DNA from: G965267335 sp965267335
GTDB taxonomy: Bacteria; Bacteroidota; Bacteroidia; Cytophagales; JAAEPT01
DNA: 64,000 nt
Assembly (NCBI GenBank): GCA_965267335.1
Contig: OZ253953.1
Location: forward strand, 1,922,001 to 1,986,000
Direction: 5' to 3'
Position numbers and translations under genes: made by a program. Shown here piece after piece: positions 50,158 to 59,388 of this stretch (the stretch's first letter is position 1; the number at the start of each line of letters is the position of its first letter). The notes beneath the pieces were generated by a model. The model had not been told where the DNA came from. It did no database searches and saw only the letters and a program-made list of their open reading frames with translations.

Positions 50158-52020
50158 TTAGCAGATTAGGTCTTCCCAGCTTTCAGGATTTTTCTTATTC
50201 TCTTCTAGCCTCTTCAGTACCTTGGCTCTGAATTGGTAACAGGTGTTCTGTCGTAAATCCAGAATTTTTGCGAGTTCTTTTATCTCCATTCCGTTTTTAC
50301 CCCGCGAATAGATGTATGTCATGTAAAACGCCTTATTCAAAGGGAATTTCACTCCATGAAAGAGGGTGTTGGAAGCAGCTGTCTCTACGTTATTGCAGCG
50401 GGTACATTTTCTGGAATGCTTTGGTCCACCGTCACAGCTATTTGTATTATCACATTTCCTACACCGGTACTCCTGGTCATCCGGCCCCCATTTTTGTCTT
50501 CTGAGAAGTTTTAGGCAACTCGTCTGATCAGGGAATATCTCTTGAAAGCGCTCAAATGTCATTACCTTGTTTTCTGCTCGAAGCTGGCGTTCTTTCTTTA
50601 TTTTCTTAGATAATTTCCAATTATCAAGGTCCAGTTTGATGTTCAGTTTCTCCAGTTCACTTTTTGCATATTGAAGTTGAGCATTGGATTCGTTTAATTC
50701 ATCTATGGTGCTGTTGAGCTCAACTGTTCTTTCATTTACTTTTTGTTCCAGTTCTCGATTCACCTTGTCTTTGAGTAATTCACTTCTTTTGAGTTCTGCT
50801 ATAAGTTCGGTTTGTGCGTTCTCCTTATCTTTTTGAAGTAGTTTAAGTTTGTCACCAATGGATAGTGAAAGGGTTATGGATTCGATTACAAAACTTCCAT
50901 CCATCCAGTATTCTGTCGCCCAACTCCATGGCATAAGTCCATAATATCGCAGTTTAATGATAATTAGGCCTATAAATAGGGTCGTGAATCCAATAGCGAA
51001 GTACCTCACTGATTTAACCTTTTTGAAGAACAAAAGATAGATCGAATAGCCATACAGAAGCATAAAGGTCAAAAAGTAGGCATTCGGAAAAGGCTCAAAG
51101 TTATGAGGGTCAAACAAGTTCAATATAAATCTTAAAATACAGAAAGCGTATAGGCTTAAAAGGGCATAATAAACCTTTTTGCTACCCGTCCTGATCTCAA
51201 GAAAGTTGACGGAGTAAAGTATGAAGGTAGACGTCAAAAAGAATAATGAAACGCTGTGATGATGTATGTTGAATCCAGGGGAATCTTGCCAGTATAGTTG
51301 AAATCCAAGTCCGTCTTTCCAGGAGAGAAATAGTACGGCCGCCAGAAGATAGAATATATAGTAGAGGTAAACCTTTTCCCTGACTGATAGGAAAAGAATA
51401 AAATTATATACCATCATCAAGAATAGAACACCGTAGGTAATTCCCAGGATGTAATAACCAATCACCAGTACTTCTGTATAGGGTTCCTGATGAGCAATGA
51501 TGAAATCAAAACTTAGGTGTGATTTTGACTGAATGCGCATATAGATTTCCATCTCCTGCTTAGGATTATAAGGGAGATCAAACACGATAGCCCTTATTCC
51601 ATACTGACGAGAATGAAATGCGTGGTTTTGACCGGTAATGATTGGGTCGTTGAAATGTCCATTATTACGGAGATAGAACTCCACGTGTCGCGTATGAAGA
51701 GGGATTTGAAATAACCATTTTTTAACTTTTTTGGCTTCATTACGAAGTTTAAGTCTTACCCAATAAGAAGAGCTTCTGTTGAAAGTGTTGTTTGCATCAG
51801 AGTATTCGGAGAACCTGACAAAGGGTTGCTTATGTCTGTGGTTCAACAAATCGTCCAGCGTCAATTCATTTGACCGGTCTTCCAGTATCTCAAATTCGCT
51901 TCCTTTGATGTGATAATCACCAAACTCATCAGTCATTATTACCGGCTGCAAAGCGCATAATCCGTAGGGTAACAGGAGGGTAATAAAAAGAGCAATATGT
52001 GCTATAATGTTTCTGGGCAT
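50158..52020 (-). CDS. 7TM-DISM membrane sensor fused to an IS1595-transposase-like zinc ribbon and HTH
   Basis: The 620-residue protein has a signal peptide, a periplasmic 7TMR-DISMED2-like beta domain (about 30-175; YWVRLKLRNEAKKVKKWLF), seven membrane helices (about 180-385) and a coiled coil (about 390-485). The cytoplasmic tail has two CxxC pairs, Cys520/Cys523 and Cys539/Cys542, then SNTLFHGVKFPLNKAFYMTY and an HTH (MEIKELAKILDLRQNTCYQF). This zinc ribbon plus HTH matches the N-terminal DNA-binding part of IS1595-family transposases; the DDE catalytic domain is absent. I infer a one-component transmembrane regulator. It is last in the operon, 10 bp after the lipoprotein gene. Confidence 0.88.
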   Translation of the reverse strand: MPRNIIAHIALFITLLLPYGLCALQPVIMTDEFGDYHIKGSEFEILEDRSNELTLDDLLNHRHKQPFVRFSEYSDANNTFNRSSSYWVRLKLRNEAKKVKKWLFQIPLHTRHVEFYLRNNGHFNDPIITGQNHAFHSRQYGIRAIVFDLPYNPKQEMEIYMRIQSKSHLSFDFIIAHQEPYTEVLVIGYYILGITYGVLFLMMVYNFILFLSVREKVYLYYIFYLLAAVLFLSWKDGLGFQLYWQDSPGFNIHHHSVSLFFLTSTFILYSVNFLEIRTGSKKVYYALLSLYAFCILRFILNLFDPHNFEPFPNAYFLTFMLLYGYSIYLLFFKKVKSVRYFAIGFTTLFIGLIIIKLRYYGLMPWSWATEYWMDGSFVIESITLSLSIGDKLKLLQKDKENAQTELIAELKRSELLKDKVNRELEQKVNERTVELNSTIDELNESNAQLQYAKSELEKLNIKLDLDNWKLSKKIKKERQLRAENKVMTFERFQEIFPDQTSCLKLLRRQKWGPDDQEYRCRKCDNTNSCDGGPKHSRKCTRCNNVETAASNTLFHGVKFPLNKAFYMTYIYSRGKNGMEIKELAKILDLRQNTCYQFRAKVLKRLEENKKNPESWEDLIC

Positions 52021-52030
52021 TGAATTGCTA

Positions 52031-52942
52031 TCAATTATAATACGGGCCTCCGTTGGTTAAGATGATGTAATCAACATAAATTTCTTCATGTGTACTGGTG
52101 GTTACCGCTCCTCCAAGTCCTATTTCTATGTCAGTTAATGCGGATGGATCAGAAATACCAAAATCTGACAACGGTATACTTACCATCTGCCAACCGGTCC
52201 AGTCTACATGAACATTAATGAGGTGATTCGAACCATCAACAAGTGTGATCGAGGCGAGCGTGTTGGAGGAGCCATTGGCGTTCAGAAACATATTAATATA
52301 TACATTAGAAGGATCTGAATCCAACCCAGCCGGGGTATAACCTCCTCCGAAGCCGCCAAAAAACCAAATCGCTGTTGGTGAGTCGCCAATCATTTTAAAA
52401 TAATTTCCTCCTTCAGGTGAAGCTTCAATTGGTGTAGTTGATGGTCCCGGGGTACCTGATACTCCAGCTCCATAGGAGTAGGTACCTGGCATTCCCCCGT
52501 TGCCATCAAAGTTTGAAATCAAATAACCGAATATATCACCTTGTGGGGCTGTAATTGTTAAACTCTTAGTTTCCGGGTCATGACACTGAATGGTGAGACT
52601 CACGTTACAGGTTTCGTCTTTAAAAAATGGATGTCCCTCCTGCGCTTTGCCATTCCAGGTAAAGCTTACAGATGAAGATGTGTCATTTATCATGTAGTAT
52701 CCTCCTGAGCTGGTTCCGGTGATTTCTAATGTCCATGCAACTTCATGGCTGAATCCAGCTGTAATATCTAGTTGTTCTCCCAGGGTAAAATCTACGTTTG
52801 TACTACTGAGCGTTAGTTCGGTTGTTACCTCAAACCCTTCTGGTGTACAAACCCTTGGCCAGGTTTCTATTTCGTCTCGCTGGCAGGAACTGAATGCCAC
52901 AGAACCAAGTAGTATCGATATATAAATAAGTGCTTTTGACAT
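52031..52942 (-). CDS. lipoprotein with carbohydrate-binding-like C-terminal domain (copy 2)
   Basis: The 303-residue protein has a lipobox SVAFSSCQRD (Cys20). An N-terminal PKD/Ig-like part (about 40-140) holds FSHEVAWTLEITGTSSGG. The C-terminal half (about 145-300) resembles a galactose-binding-like/CBM11-type fold, with ISNFDGNGG at its start and VDWTGWQMVSIPLSDF in the late strand. It is a diverged tandem copy of the next upstream gene, which has FSHEVSWYLEIKGISSGA and VNWTGWKLVSVRYSDF. It is probably a surface glycan-binding protein. No SusD-type TPR fold is present. Confidence 0.8.
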   Translation of the reverse strand: MSKALIYISILLGSVAFSSCQRDEIETWPRVCTPEGFEVTTELTLSSTNVDFTLGEQLDITAGFSHEVAWTLEITGTSSGGYYMINDTSSSVSFTWNGKAQEGHPFFKDETCNVSLTIQCHDPETKSLTITAPQGDIFGYLISNFDGNGGMPGTYSYGAGVSGTPGPSTTPIEASPEGGNYFKMIGDSPTAIWFFGGFGGGYTPAGLDSDPSNVYINMFLNANGSSNTLASITLVDGSNHLINVHVDWTGWQMVSIPLSDFGISDPSALTDIEIGLGGAVTTSTHEEIYVDYIILTNGGPYYN

Positions 52943-52953
52943 AATATTATGAT

Positions 52954-54009
52954 TTATGGTATGAACCGCCCACCTTCAGTAATTGTGACAAAGTCAATGA
53001 TAAGTTCCGCATTGGAACCCGACTGAGGTAGAGAAAGTAGTGATAGGTTGAGTCCGGATAGCTTGTGTGGTTCTCTGGTTTTATTTCCGTTAGGTCCGCT
53101 ATCCCAGTTGGTAATAAAATCTGAATACCTCACACTAACCAGTTTCCACCCTGTCCAGTTTACTTGTATGTTATTGATCCAGGTATCGTTGTCAGCCTGA
53201 TTGTAGCTATAACTTGTGATGTTATCAAAATTGGTTTGGTCATCGACTTCATGAACTTTTATCTGGAGAGTAGTATTCGATTGACCGGTTCCGTAGATAT
53301 AAAGGTTAATATAGACCTGTTTCGGGTCGGTAAATGTTGGTGTCAGGTTGAATAGAGCAATTTCTTTCAGTTGCGGGGTTCCTGCTCCTCCGATCCAGCC
53401 ATTGTTGCTGGCATCTGTTCCTGACATGAAGTAAGAATTTGTGCCCTGTACATAATCGGTTCCATAATTCATGAAGGAAGTATTCTCATCCAATGCATCT
53501 GCTGACCCTGATAATGAAACCCCGGCACCATCAAAATCGGTAATTACAGTATAACTGACACCATCAAAAGTTTGATTGTGATATTGTTTCAGGCCAATGA
53601 TCTGAATGGTGTCTGTGATGACTATTTCGGATCCCCAGAAGGTTAGCGTAGCTACACAAAGCTCGGTCGTGAAGAACCGAACGTTATCCGTGCCACCGTC
53701 CCACTCGGTATTAAGGTCCGACAAATTGTTGTCTATACCTTCGAAATTTTTTGTAGCACCGCTCGAGATTCCTTTGATTTCGAGGTACCAGGAAACTTCA
53801 TGGCTAAAGGTCGCTTCAAAGTTTAACTTCTCAACGCTAAAGTCAACCTGCTCTCCAGAGCTACCTATGCTATCACCTTGTACAGAGAAGTCACTAGGGG
53901 CTGGTTTATATTCTGATCCGTAAATTTCACCAACTTCCAGACTCCTTTTACAGGAGGTGAAAGCCAGACAAAGGCTCAGTATCGATATGTACACATTTAC
54001 TTGCTTCAT
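52954..54009 (-). CDS. lipoprotein with carbohydrate-binding-like C-terminal domain (copy 1)
   Basis: The 351-residue protein has a lipobox CLAFTSCKRS (Cys20). Layout matches copy 2: an Ig/PKD-like N-terminal domain, then a CBM11-like domain with ITDFDGAGVS at the start and a final strand AELIIDFVTITEGG. It is longer than copy 2 by an insertion around the NLYIYGTGQSNTTLQIKV strands. It starts 4 bp after the upstream barrel gene and 11 bp before copy 2. It likely binds glycan on the outer membrane, in inference from fold and context. Confidence 0.8.
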   Translation of the reverse strand: MKQVNVYISILSLCLAFTSCKRSLEVGEIYGSEYKPAPSDFSVQGDSIGSSGEQVDFSVEKLNFEATFSHEVSWYLEIKGISSGATKNFEGIDNNLSDLNTEWDGGTDNVRFFTTELCVATLTFWGSEIVITDTIQIIGLKQYHNQTFDGVSYTVITDFDGAGVSLSGSADALDENTSFMNYGTDYVQGTNSYFMSGTDASNNGWIGGAGTPQLKEIALFNLTPTFTDPKQVYINLYIYGTGQSNTTLQIKVHEVDDQTNFDNITSYSYNQADNDTWINNIQVNWTGWKLVSVRYSDFITNWDSGPNGNKTREPHKLSGLNLSLLSLPQSGSNAELIIDFVTITEGGRFIP

Positions 54010-54013
54010 AGAA

Positions 54014-55705
54014 TTATATCTTTAGGATGAAGGCTGCAAAAAACTGCTCGAAGGTGTAGTTTTCTGAGGTATTAAGTCCGTTTTGTAGTGTATTCGCGTT
54101 ATATAATAATGTGAGTAGAGATTTATCGTTGATCCGGACTCTACCTCCGGCACTGATTATAGTTTCGTTCCAATCATATTCGGTTTCTGTGATTGATTGA
54201 GGTTGATTGAACTCATCGCGATCACTTAAGAATTCATTACCTAATGCATTAATCATTTTCAGTCCGGCAACTAAATCAATTTGTTTGATTACTTCTACCG
54301 TAAGTCCAGCATCGAGAGCTATACTTGAGAAGTCAATAGGAGCCAGTCCATTACGGGTTGTTTTTACATAGTCGGCTCCCAATGAAAGCTCAACTAGGCG
54401 ATTGAAAGAAAGTAATTCCTTTAAATCAATTTTGGTGCCTCCTTGAATCTGAACGAAGTTTCTGGTATCTTCTATTCCTTCCCCAAATATTTCGGAGAGA
54501 TATGCTCCGTGAATGCCAATTTTGATTCCTTTCGCAATGCTGTCATGACTTAGGTCCACGTATGTTCCTCTTCTGTTAGGGGTAGCGGGCCCGTAGGGCT
54601 GTATATTGTTGTACTGAGGTAAATAGGATAAGAGATAAGGTGAAATAGATCTCATATAGACACCTTCGTCTGAGATTCTATCATAAAGCGTTAATGATCT
54701 TTGTGCTGCGTTATTGTTGACCATAGGAAATAGAGTGGCTTCACTTTCTATATTAATTCTTCTTGTTTGTGCGGCCGGGCTTGTGAATTGTGGGCCTACT
54801 TCTTTAAATCCGACCGAAGCATTAAAACCACACTTTTCATAATCTAGCTTCAGATCATAGAAGTAATCGTTGTATGTAGTCGCATCTCCTACAGAGTCCA
54901 GGTAATACGAGTAGTCTGAAATTCCGAGTTCGAGATTGGCACTCAAATCAGACAATTTGTATCCGATACCAGTAGTCAAAACATTGTTTTTGTAAATATT
55001 CTGAGTGGTTTCAACCGGAACATCGAGTAGTCCTATGTAGTTACCGGAAACCACTAGTCTGTTATTGTTGATAAGCTTTACCTGACCCCCGGCCATGATT
55101 CTGTCAGGAAACTGGGCGTCATTGGTGGTATTGGTTCTTACACCAAAGCTATAGATGTCGACCTTGTTGCTTGAATCAGAGTTGTAAAGTGAAGATTTGG
55201 CGTGAACCCCCTGCATCCTCCAGGTATTATCCTGAATGAAGTTTTCATAGTTCTGAATTTCAGTGCGCAGTTGAAAAACATCGGCTTGATAATCGTTGAA
55301 GTAGGGGTCGGCATTATATATCGTATAATCACTCATGCTTTCCAGATAGATGTCACCAATCTGGTAATTAACCTTGTTGTTAATATTTCCGGTGACTTGT
55401 AGTTGACGGAACTCGTATGCGGTAAGCTGCCCCCAAAAAGCTCCAAAAGGTGATTTTACCCTCATTATCGCGTTAACGTTGAAGAGGTTTTTTACTTCAA
55501 GGTTACTTTCGAGGTCGAAAAGAGTGTAACCTCCGACTCCTTTCCGTGGTGTGGTCAAATCTCCATCCAGAAGCTGTCCGTAAAGTTTGTCTTGGGTAAC
55601 TACTGTACGCCCATATCCGTTGACGGTGTATTTGGCCTGGGCCTGTGCGGCAAATCCTGATAGGATAAGCCCGGCAGTTATTAATATATTTCTCATGTTG
55701 GTCAT
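54014..55705 (-). CDS. outer-membrane beta-barrel protein (563 aa)
   Basis: The product starts at ATG 55705, with an alternative ATG at 55696 that gives the cleaner signal peptide (MRNILITAGLILSGFAAQAQ). The mature protein has a repeated pattern of amphipathic strands separated by polar loops and ends in FEQFFAAFILKI, a terminal aromatic/hydrophobic strand expected of a barrel. It is DUF6029-like in general look but I do not assign a family with certainty. It lacks a TonB box and plug, so it is not a SusC-type receptor. It is second in the operon, 4 bp after the 659-residue barrel. Confidence 0.75.
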   Translation of the reverse strand: MTNMRNILITAGLILSGFAAQAQAKYTVNGYGRTVVTQDKLYGQLLDGDLTTPRKGVGGYTLFDLESNLEVKNLFNVNAIMRVKSPFGAFWGQLTAYEFRQLQVTGNINNKVNYQIGDIYLESMSDYTIYNADPYFNDYQADVFQLRTEIQNYENFIQDNTWRMQGVHAKSSLYNSDSSNKVDIYSFGVRTNTTNDAQFPDRIMAGGQVKLINNNRLVVSGNYIGLLDVPVETTQNIYKNNVLTTGIGYKLSDLSANLELGISDYSYYLDSVGDATTYNDYFYDLKLDYEKCGFNASVGFKEVGPQFTSPAAQTRRINIESEATLFPMVNNNAAQRSLTLYDRISDEGVYMRSISPYLLSYLPQYNNIQPYGPATPNRRGTYVDLSHDSIAKGIKIGIHGAYLSEIFGEGIEDTRNFVQIQGGTKIDLKELLSFNRLVELSLGADYVKTTRNGLAPIDFSSIALDAGLTVEVIKQIDLVAGLKMINALGNEFLSDRDEFNQPQSITETEYDWNETIISAGGRVRINDKSLLTLLYNANTLQNGLNTSENYTFEQFFAAFILKI

Positions 55706-55709
55706 CTAG

Positions 55710-57689
55710 TTAGAAGAATATTTTTAGTTCGAAGTGTGTTTCCTGTCCCATAAAGTGATCTAGAGCAAAGTTCTTATCACTGTGGTACATCCAGTTGTGT
55801 CTGAGGTGTAGTCCTGCATTTTTTGCAAAGTCGTAGTCAACGCCAATGCCTAATACATACCCGAATTGGTCGATGATACCTCCGTTTTCCGGGGAGAGAT
55901 CTATTCGTTGGCTTCCGGTCATTTTTTCAAGCCCGGCTCTACCAACAAGGAGGTACTTTGGTGTTATTTGATAGGCTGCGGTTATTTCATCATAGAAAGA
56001 CTTAACAAATGCTTTGTTCGTAAAGTCCGGGATGGGTGAGAAGTGATCAGAGATGGATGAATATGTACTAAGGTTGAGTAAGATCAACGGCTTTCCAAAT
56101 AGCGTTGATTTATACTTCAATAGTAACTCAGCAACATTGAATCCCTTTTTGTAATCGGTGCTGATTCCATTTGCCACATCTGATATTGTGAGTGTTTCAA
56201 AAGTCTGCATCCATACACTTTTAATCCTGCCATAGGGTCCTCCGGCCTGATACCAGGGGCGAAATCTCGATCTTGCAAAGGCGTTGACCCGATGCTGGAA
56301 TGTGATTGTATCAGAAACATTTTCTTTCTCCTGACTCATGGCCAGAGCGAAGTCGATCTTTAGTTTTGAAAGGGATTTTGATGTTTTGAGTATGGCACCC
56401 CATCGGTTATTGGCAATCTGCTCTGCTTCCTGGGCTACATTGATGAACAATAGGTTTGCCCATTCAATCTCGTTGGTATACCCACCATCTACCAATGCAG
56501 GGTTAGAGTTATAAATACTACCGTCCACACTATTAAAATTTTTGTGGATGTTATAATACTCTAAGGTTACAGGCAGTTTTAGTTTGTTTATAATGAACTT
56601 GGTTGTGATGTCAGCCGCAAATCCCTGACCTTTTTCAAGCATAGGAGTGTTGACATAGCTATGTCCAAGTTCACCTGATATGAGCAGTGATTTTTTCTTG
56701 AGTTCAAAATCGGTAGATACAATTCGGATATTATCAGCAATACCATTAATACGGTCTGTGTCGGCCTTTCTGTGATAATAATTAAGACCATTTTTTAGGA
56801 TAAATCCACCGAGCAGGAACCCTCTTTTCAATTGACAGGCATACGTCATAGAAGGGAAGTGTGAACTCGAATTAGCCTGAACGAGGCTGCGGTTAGTACG
56901 TCCCATGACGGCTTTATAGCTTAATCTTAGTGGGTTATAGGTCCCGTCCACGATAAAGCCTTGTAGGGGAGATCTCCCGAAACCTTCAGGTCCGATATTG
57001 CCGGAATGTTGGTAGTATTCCTCAAATCTTTGAAATGATATTCTGTGCCAGTCCCAGGAAAGCCTTTCAAAATAGTTGTCTCTGGCTATAGGCTGTCCCA
57101 TGGTGAATTTGCTGATTCTGGCCCAAATGATTTCTCCGGCCTGGATGTCCATATTGACGGGCCGGGTTGTGATTGAACCTTTGAAATTGAGATAAGACCT
57201 GGAGCTTTGGGTTTTGTTCAGGTCATTGTTAGTGTTTCCTGTAAAGGAATGCGCTAAGGAGTATCCGGTTGTAAACTTGAACTTATCCGATACTTTAGAC
57301 TCCATTACCAATTCAAGTAAAGGTATTCCTCCAAAGTTGTTGGTTCCTGCATTGGCTAAAGGATAATCTTGAAAAGAAAAGTTTTTTGATGAAGTCTGCA
57401 TGTCCTCATAACTGTCCTTCATGTTTCTGTAAATGGTCAGAAATCGTATGTTACCCCAAAGCCGAATGTTTTGGTTGACATCAAGTCCATCTCCAGGGTT
57501 CCACCATTGAGAGTTACGCTTGTTGTCATTATTAGAACTGGTGAAGTTATCCAGTAAGTCATGTTTTAACTGATCGTAGGATTCAGTGGAGGGTTTTTGT
57601 TTTACTTCCAGGCTGTCTATCGCTTTGGTGACCTTTCCGGTTCCTAGCAGTATTCCAGCACATAGTATGTATCGGATGTTCTTTTTCAT
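55710..57689 (-). CDS. outer-membrane beta-barrel protein (659 aa), first gene of operon
   Basis: The protein has a signal peptide (MKKNIRYILCAGILLGTGKVTKA) and a long barrel-like succession of strands ending in GQETHFELKIFF. A region at about 60-250 is rich in Trp and Tyr (RLSWDWHRISFQRFEEYYQ), as in carbohydrate-contacting surfaces. It is not TonB-dependent by eye and I cannot name its family. It leads a run of five minus-strand genes with gaps of 4 to 11 bp, so it should be expressed with the second barrel, the two lipoproteins and the sensor. Confidence 0.75.
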   Translation of the reverse strand: MKKNIRYILCAGILLGTGKVTKAIDSLEVKQKPSTESYDQLKHDLLDNFTSSNNDNKRNSQWWNPGDGLDVNQNIRLWGNIRFLTIYRNMKDSYEDMQTSSKNFSFQDYPLANAGTNNFGGIPLLELVMESKVSDKFKFTTGYSLAHSFTGNTNNDLNKTQSSRSYLNFKGSITTRPVNMDIQAGEIIWARISKFTMGQPIARDNYFERLSWDWHRISFQRFEEYYQHSGNIGPEGFGRSPLQGFIVDGTYNPLRLSYKAVMGRTNRSLVQANSSSHFPSMTYACQLKRGFLLGGFILKNGLNYYHRKADTDRINGIADNIRIVSTDFELKKKSLLISGELGHSYVNTPMLEKGQGFAADITTKFIINKLKLPVTLEYYNIHKNFNSVDGSIYNSNPALVDGGYTNEIEWANLLFINVAQEAEQIANNRWGAILKTSKSLSKLKIDFALAMSQEKENVSDTITFQHRVNAFARSRFRPWYQAGGPYGRIKSVWMQTFETLTISDVANGISTDYKKGFNVAELLLKYKSTLFGKPLILLNLSTYSSISDHFSPIPDFTNKAFVKSFYDEITAAYQITPKYLLVGRAGLEKMTGSQRIDLSPENGGIIDQFGYVLGIGVDYDFAKNAGLHLRHNWMYHSDKNFALDHFMGQETHFELKIFF

Positions 57690-58176
57690 TTGGTCTTGCC
57701 TTGTGATAAAAAGGTATGCAGGTGATGCAGCTATTCAAAAAAAGTTGAATTATTCTGGGTGTTCAGGGCAGGGAATAGGTGAAAAATTGGAAAAACAATT
57801 AGCGTAATAATTACTACAATAAAATGCCTTAGAAAAGATAAATGCTCTGTTTTGATAAAAGTAAGGTTTGAGTTGATTTAGCTCTTATCACATAATAATA
57901 ACTACTGTAAAAAACATTTACTTTTTCTTCTTTGAATAAGATGAGATTTCAATTTTTAGTTGATGGTAAAATTATGTGCTTCATGTAGTAAACTATGTGA
58001 TGTGCGTTTGCTCAAAGTTGTTTAATTGTTTTTTATTGGGGTTTTTGAAGTAAATAAAGTGTGATAATTAACCTTGATGGCTTCTAAGGGTGACTTGGTA
58101 TCGGTAACCTTACTGGCCTGAAAGTTGTAAGTATCTAGAGTAATCCTTTTTTGTAGTTATACAAAAGCACAAAGCC
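57690..58176. other. divergent promoter region between operon and chitinase
   Basis: This 487-bp AT-rich region must hold the promoters of the five-gene operon and of the chitinase. It contains a GTAAT-A-ATTAC near-palindrome (57804-57814) that overlaps the word ATTACTACAAT (57810-57820) shared with the end of the operon. No ORF or clear -33/-7 pair was seen. Confidence 0.55.
57804..57820. promoter_or_regulatory. candidate operator in the divergent region
   Basis: GTAATAATTAC is an 11-bp palindrome with one central base, followed by TACAAT. ATTACTACAAT within it is the exact reverse complement of 50132-50142. A role for the zinc-ribbon sensor is speculative. Confidence 0.3.
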
Positions 58177-59388
58177 ATGAAGAGATTATTTATAACAGCA
58201 GTATTACTAACTGTATTTATTGATCTGTATGCACAGACCACAAAACAAATTATTGGTTATTACCCGAACTGGAGAAGGTATAGCCGGAACGGATTGGGAA
58301 AGCCGGAAAATTTGGATTACAAAAAATATACAATTCTTAACTATTCATTTTTCAATCTGGATCGTGAAGGCAATATCTTAAGTTCCGACCCGCAAGGAGA
58401 CCGGATGAATCTTGAAGAATATCCTTCCCTGGTCGATCTGGCTCATAGAGCAGGGACAAAAGTACTACCTTCTATTGGCGGCTGGACATTCTCAAGTGAT
58501 TTCTCATTTGTAGCAAGAGATTCAATAAAGCGAATACGTTTTGCGAGAAACTGTGTAGACCTTGTTAAGAAGTATAATTTTGACGGAATTGATATTGATT
58601 GGGAATATCCTACTTATGATGGTCATAATGGTATTCCGGAAGACACAAAGAACTTCAATCTAATGCTTGCGGAGATTCGAAAAGCGCTTGATGATTATGG
58701 TGACTCTGTAAATTATAAGTTCTTATTAACTGCGGCACTTCCTTCCACTGAGTATATGATGAAGAATCTTGATTGGCCGGAGATTATTAAGAGTCTGGAT
58801 TACTGCAATGTGATGACATACGACTATGATGGACCATGGACCCCCATGGCTGGCCATAACGCTCCATTGTATTCATGTGATTCACAACAAATATCTGTTG
58901 ATTATACCTATCATATGTTAATTGATGAATACAAGGTTCCCAAGGAACAGATCAATCTGGGAGCTGCTTTTTATGGAAGAAGTGTTTATTTCCCTGATGG
59001 AGATGCTGAGATATTTGGAAAGGATATAGGTAAAGGTGATGTGAATACCTGGCCCGAGTATGAGGGAATGCCACAATTTTGGGGTATAGGTCCTGTACTG
59101 GATGAATGGGATCAGTATTGGGATGATATTTGTAAAGTGCCTTATCTGATTAAAAAAGATAGTACTGCATTTCTATCATACGATAATGAGAGGTCAATGA
59201 AACTAAAGGCGGAATACTTTATGGAGAAGGATGTTGCTGGTGTAATCATCTGGGAAATTACTGGTGATTTTATTGAAGCCGCTCCGGGGACTGGTATGTT
59301 AGGTAAAACACCGTTAGTAGATATTTTAAATGAGGTGATGAATAAAGATGCCCCTAAAAGGGAAAGAATAAAGAAAAAGAAGTTATAG
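58177..59388 (+). CDS. secreted GH18 chitinase-type glycosidase
   Basis: The 403-residue protein has a signal peptide (TAVLLTVFIDLYAQ) and a complete GH18 barrel: IGYYPNWRRY in strand 1, LPSIGGWTFSSDF (SxGG motif), the catalytic DGIDIDWEYP with Glu143, LTAALPS, VMTYDYDGPW, and a late AGVIIWEITGDF. It should hydrolyse beta-1,4-GlcNAc links in chitin or related glycans. The C-terminus is short and Lys-rich, with no recognisable T9SS sorting domain or carbohydrate-binding module. It is divergent from the five-gene operon and followed by a strong terminator. Confidence 0.95.
   Translation: MKRLFITAVLLTVFIDLYAQTTKQIIGYYPNWRRYSRNGLGKPENLDYKKYTILNYSFFNLDREGNILSSDPQGDRMNLEEYPSLVDLAHRAGTKVLPSIGGWTFSSDFSFVARDSIKRIRFARNCVDLVKKYNFDGIDIDWEYPTYDGHNGIPEDTKNFNLMLAEIRKALDDYGDSVNYKFLLTAALPSTEYMMKNLDWPEIIKSLDYCNVMTYDYDGPWTPMAGHNAPLYSCDSQQISVDYTYHMLIDEYKVPKEQINLGAAFYGRSVYFPDGDAEIFGKDIGKGDVNTWPEYEGMPQFWGIGPVLDEWDQYWDDICKVPYLIKKDSTAFLSYDNERSMKLKAEYFMEKDVAGVIIWEITGDFIEAAPGTGMLGKTPLVDILNEVMNKDAPKRERIKKKKL

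Noticed and set aside
50158..50560. Insertion-sequence remnant at the end of the sensor gene
   Set aside because: The transposase-like part is in frame with the 7TM receptor, ends cleanly, has no DDE domain and no terminal inverted repeats; it looks like a fused functional domain.
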